The notes under the pieces: generated by a model
Databases searched by the model: none
What the model was told of the DNA's origin: nothing
Seen by the model: only the letters and a program-made list of their open reading frames with translations
Shown here: piece after piece, positions 60,001 to 64,000 of the stretch
Layout of the letters: each line of letters begins with the position of its first letter
Position numbering within the stretch: the first letter of the stretch is position 1
Program-made: the position numbers and the translations under genes
Assembly: GCF_021130785.1 (NCBI RefSeq)
Contig: NC_060209.1
Location: 23,064,001 to 23,128,000, forward strand
DNA from: Homalodisca vitripennis
Lineage: Eukaryota > Arthropoda > Insecta > Hemiptera > Cicadellidae
Reading direction: 5' to 3'
Length of the DNA: 64,000 nt

Positions 60001-60456
60001 TCAGTGCATTACTTTATTTTAGTTTTAATCATCCTTTTTAAATTATTTATTTTATGGGTATTCAAATTTTTATGTATTATATTTAAATTATATTAGTTAG
60101 CATTTGTAATATTAGAAGTTACGAAGTAACACAAACATTTCAATCAAGTAAAAATATATTGAAAATACAAAATTAAGGAGAAACTCTGCACAAACAGTTT
60201 GATACTTACAAAGTTATGTCTATGAAACAAAATGAGAGTATGCATATTGTAAAAAATTTAATAAATGTATATATGTATTCATATATACACAAATACAAAC
60301 AAAATTTATACTTACAAAGTAATGTCTAAAAAACTAAATTAGAATAATGTATATTGTAAAAACTTCAATCAATTTATATGTATATCTATATATATATATT
60401 GTAAGTAACAACATAAATTGATATTTTAATATTAATAAACATGATTTCGGCTGCAC

Positions 60457-63143
60457 TCATTTCCTGTGAAAAATTTCGAAACAAGGCACTGCACACAAAG
60501 GTACATCACAGTTTGAACACACTATTTTTGTTCTCTTTTCTTCATTTTTGGTACTGCATTGCCTGCACCTACGTCGAGTGTATGATTCCTTAGGGATATG
60601 GGTTCCAACATTAACGTGACGAACCTCAGTTGGAACACCCACATGTCCAGGTTTCTTGTGGCAGAATACCACTGCTTTATTGCCTCTTCCTTTTCTAGAT
60701 GAGAAACCAGCAATAAGCTGGCGAGCCAAGTTGATTCTGAATGACAAGTTATTGCCCCGAGCTTTGATCAGTTTCCACAAATCGAATGAGTTGACAAGCG
60801 CCAACTCAAAAAAGAAATAGAACAGTCTATGCCACCATTTTCTTGATCGGCGGCCCACTTGATAGATGGCACGATGCTGATCGAAGTTGTCAACTCCGCC
60901 CATCAATGCATTATAAGACATAACAGCTTCTGGAGCAGATATTTTAATTTTTGAACCATCAGATTCTTTTATATCGATGAATACAACATTTTTATGGTCA
61001 TGGACTGTAGAAAGTAGGCAGACATCCTTGTTATCCCGCCATTTTAAAGCACAAATGCCATATTTGGTTCGAAAGGTGTAGTCTCCTCTCTTCAGTTCTG
61101 GCTTTTTGCTAGTTAACACACTAGGCAACCCCACTATCACCTCGCACAGTCCCACAACAGTAAAGTCCATTTTGCAGTAAGGTTTTTGCCAAGTTGAAAG
61201 AGTTGAAAAAATTATCAACAACAATAAGTTTTTCTGTGCCAAAAAAAGGTTCACACAAATTCAAAACCACCTTCTCGTACATCAAAAAGGATGCAAATTG
61301 TTTATTTTGCTTAGAATCATCACATTTTCCTATGTAAACTTCAAAGCGTACAACATATCCTGTTTCGGCATCGGCTAAACACCAAACTTTATAACCTCTT
61401 TTGATAGGTTTCATAGGTTGATATTGTTTCTAACTCGATCTACCCTTGAAGGCTACCATGGCCTCATCAAGTACCAGGTTACCAGATGGTATGTAGCATT
61501 CAAAGCACTTTTCCTCCATATGTGTAATCAAGGGTCGCAACTTGTATAATTTATCATAGTTTGCATCTTCTTTTTTTGGGTGATGAAGATTGTCATTGAG
61601 ATGGGTGTTCTGGACGATCTTTTTATACCTGTTGAGTGTCATTACCAACACCAGGAACATTCAGGAATGGATCAGAGCTCCAATAGTTCACTGCCGATGG
61701 AAGTACATGTGGATGCCCATCACAATTGTTACTCCAAAAAATGCTTTTAGTTCATGCACATCAATATTTGTCCAATTTCGAGCATTATTTTGGGTTGCAT
61801 ATAGGTTTGTCTGCTCACAAATCAACATGAGTAACTCATTATTAAAATATTGGCTAAAGTATTCAATTTCCTGGTTCAATACTGAAAATGTTCTGTTTGA
61901 TTTAGCTTCCGTGTCTTTGAATTTCCCTAAATTTGAACTAAATTCTTCGTCATACTCATCCCAACCCTCGTCCCTCTTCTGCCTTTTTATTTCTTTTCTC
62001 TCTTCTTGCGTTAGTTTTTTTGACCTTTGATTATTTTCCTCAATGGTGTAATGTTTTCGTTTTATAGCTGATTTATTTACTGCCTTTTTCACTTTCTTTC
62101 TTTTGATTTTATCATTTATGCATGGATCCTGTTTATTTTCAGTTTTATTTCCATTTTGTTTAACTGTAGGTCAAGCACTGGAAGACATGGTGGGTCATCT
62201 TCAAATAATCCATTATTTCCCCTTGATGTAGATGGTTGGGGGATAAATAGATCTTCAATAATAGGTTGAATTACAATTGGTGTATTCACACGTGTAGAAG
62301 TAGGCGTCGATTCTAATGAAGTATCTTTTGAATTAGGGTCACTAAATTCTAAAAAGTCATTTTCGCTGTCACCTTCTATGTCAGATGTGGCTGGGTCGTC
62401 TGGTAAACCATATACATACTCCAGAATCTCATCTTCATTCAATGCCTGCAAATAAAAGATGACCGTAAGCAAAAAGAAACTATTCGAATATCTTGATACG
62501 TACGTAGTAAATAAACCATACAACAAACAGCCTGTGGTGGATGGATTATTGAGGCAATTATATTTTCCAAAAAAGGACAAATAACGATGAGTGGACCCGA
62601 TTTTCTATATTGATTGATTGAAATATTGGTATTTATTAATCTTAATTGTAAGAACAAACTAACTAAAACATAAACCTAACTAATATAGATATATTGGTTG
62701 TCAATATTGATGGTTATACTAATCGATAAATAAACTCAGCCCGATTATATTCCATGTGGTTGGTAACACAATACTGTGTAGATCTAATAACATTTTAGTT
62801 TGGGCTTACGTATTTATTATTAGTATTTGCACCAATTTATTTCTGATTATCTGCCAAAAGTTAAAAAGGTATAGTAAATATAACGCCATTATATTCTTTA
62901 TTGTTAATATTATATCGTGTAAGTGTATTATTTCATAAACCCTACAAAAAAAAATATTGCATAATGTAGAATAAAAGTTATACGTCTTCATCACCTCAAG
63001 GACAGTAGGACAATAGAGTCCCACTTGGAAATTAGTGCCTAAATAAGTTATAAATACTAAACATTTTATTCTAAATATACCATTATATTAAATATATAAG
63101 ATATTTAAAATCAATTTAAAACAGTAATACTCACTTTTTCCAT
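60457..63143 (-). pseudogene. piggyBac-like transposase, spliced, inactivated
   Basis: The gene encodes a DDD cut-and-paste transposase that excises and inserts at TTAA. The apparent first coding exon is ATGGAAAAA (63143-63135), followed by donor GTGAGT (63134-63129). Acceptor TTTGCAG (ending 62446) leads into exon 2 starting ALNEDEILEYVYGLPDDP. An acidic N-terminal region, a basic linker (about 62090-61960) and WTNIDVHELKAFFGVTIVMG (about 61776-61717) follow. The catalytic residues are visible: VLDEAMVAFKGR (first Asp), VVDNFFNSFNL (second) and MGGVDNFDQH (third). The C-terminus has CRQCS, CSNCDVPLCAVPCFEI, the cysteine-rich end-binding domain, ending at 60457. Breaks: frameshifts near 62165, 61705, 61640 and 61130, and a TAG at 61430-61432. 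These could be decay or indel errors. Confidence 0.88.
62446..63134 (-). other. Predicted intron of the piggyBac-like transposase
   Basis: The 689-nt interval begins GTGAGTATTACTG and ends CTTTTATTTGCAG on the minus strand. Joining the flanks keeps phase 0 and supplies a start codon for an exon that otherwise lacks a convincing one. The right subterminal inverted repeat lies inside it. Confidence 0.6.
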
Positions 63144-63397
63144 TTTAAAATGTATGAGTCGTTGTAAAAATCACATAACCCAACTTTCTGAACGTTCCAA
63201 AATGTCAGAAACGTGCAAATCAGCTGTAACCACATTTAGTGAAGTTGGAATCTATGGCTGTGCTGTTCATATTAATTTTTTTTAGTCCAAATATATTCCT
63301 CCTGAAGATGGTAGCACTAACAGGACTTTATGATCTACCAACAGACTTAAGTAACAAAGCAAAAATGAAAGTGTCCCGAGGTACCATAAAGGGTTAA

Positions 63398-64000
63398 TGA
63401 GGTTTTTAATCATGTTTTTCTTCAATAAAATATATAAAAGGGAATAATCAGTTACCATCCACAATAAATCAAACACAGATATAATGGTGTTTCAGAAAGA
63501 TCCTGATTAGAAAAAAAACAAATTTCTTTTATTTCTATGTATATTATATATGAAGAATTAAGAACATTACTGTTATTTGTTTGAGACAAATTTTATACAG
63601 TTACTTAAATTTTTAACACAGAAGAACAGATTTGCCACTTACTTTGTCATATCCAAATATCATAATCAGAAATTAAATTTTAAATAAAACACTTATAAAT
63701 TTATTACAGTTAATATACAAATTTTCACACTGATTTGAAATAGTTTACTGAGCAGGCAGAAGAAAGTGTTATCCTATCAAAAACGTTGTTCATATTATTC
63801 AAATACACACTTATAATTTGGTACTGTTGTAATTACATTGTGAACACATATGCTTAACTTCATACAGACTGATTTACATATTTTTATAATTATATTGAAA
63901 GGCAACATGATGCAACATTATATCGGAACAATGAGTAACACAAAGCCCCAAAACAGCGACTTAAGTAGGAGCTCATGAGGCATGACAATGTTCGGGCAAG
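63398..64000. other. AT-rich DNA right of the piggyBac element
   Basis: I see no gene or repeat end. The last 35 bases contain GCTCATGAGG and AATGTTCGGGCAAG, faintly like 28470-28500, but too short to claim that unit C resumes. Confidence 0.4.

Larger units (their letters stand above)
59788..63397 (-). mobile_element. piggyBac-like transposon, nearly full length
   Basis: TTAA target copies are at 59788-59791 and 63394-63397. Terminal inverted repeats are imperfect: left CACTTTATGGTAAC from 59792, right (reverse complement) CCCTTTATGGTACC ending at 63393. Further in there is a perfect 13-bp subterminal inverted repeat TTCCAAGTGGGAC (59916-59928 and 63018-63030, reverse complement). The element is 3602 bp between the target copies. 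The transposase is on the minus strand. The insertion interrupts unit C. Confidence 0.93.

Noticed and set aside
63966..64000. Resumption of unit C after the piggyBac element
   Set aside because: The similarity to 28470-28500 covers only a few short words, too little to support.

Overview
The window is AT-rich, intron-like animal DNA with no bacterial gene layout. The element mix (R1-like and jockey-like LINEs, a Penelope-like element, piggyBac, a mariner with a 41-residue D-D spacing, hAT and tRNA-derived SINE-like repeats) points to an arthropod, most likely an insect with a large, transposon-rich genome. I cannot place it further from sequence alone. No complete host gene is visible. The best host-coding candidate is a 93-nt terminal exon present in two copies (13961-14053 and 41497-41589), whose four differences are all synonymous.

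The main architecture is a direct tandem segmental duplication. Unit A (about 251-24640) recurs as unit B (about 24641-56385). A third, more diverged and partial unit C starts at about 56386 and is interrupted by a piggyBac element at 59792. Both junctions fall inside an R1-like LINE (RT fragment then 3' UTR). A different R1-like 3' end with a 32-nt poly(A) lies at 1-250. LINE-mediated unequal exchange is a plausible origin. Concatenation of two haplotypes by the assembler is the main alternative for A versus B, but C's greater divergence argues for at least one real duplication.

A and B have diverged in structure as well as by substitutions. A alone carries a mariner deletion derivative with about 385-bp inverted repeats (16863-18050). 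B alone carries a Penelope-like insertion (42635-43360, 12-bp target repeat), a jockey-like LINE end (47716-48750), an inverted duplication with an adjoining SINE-like repeat (33293-34935), and two further blocks (40104-41310 and 51398-54545). Several minisatellites sit at the same locus in both units with different copy numbers: 163 bp (A 2, B 1), 118 bp (A about 3-4, B about 6-7), 45 bp (A 1, B about 13), 83 bp (A 3, B 2), 123 bp (A 4, B 1) and 85 bp (A about 6, B about 8). Many long open frames in these arrays exist only because 45 and 123 are multiples of three.

The right end holds an almost complete piggyBac-like element (59792-63393, flanked by TTAA). Its transposase is on the minus strand, keeps the DDD residues and the cysteine-rich tail, and is broken by frameshifts and a stop. 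It appears to have a 9-nt first coding exon separated from the rest by a 689-nt intron.
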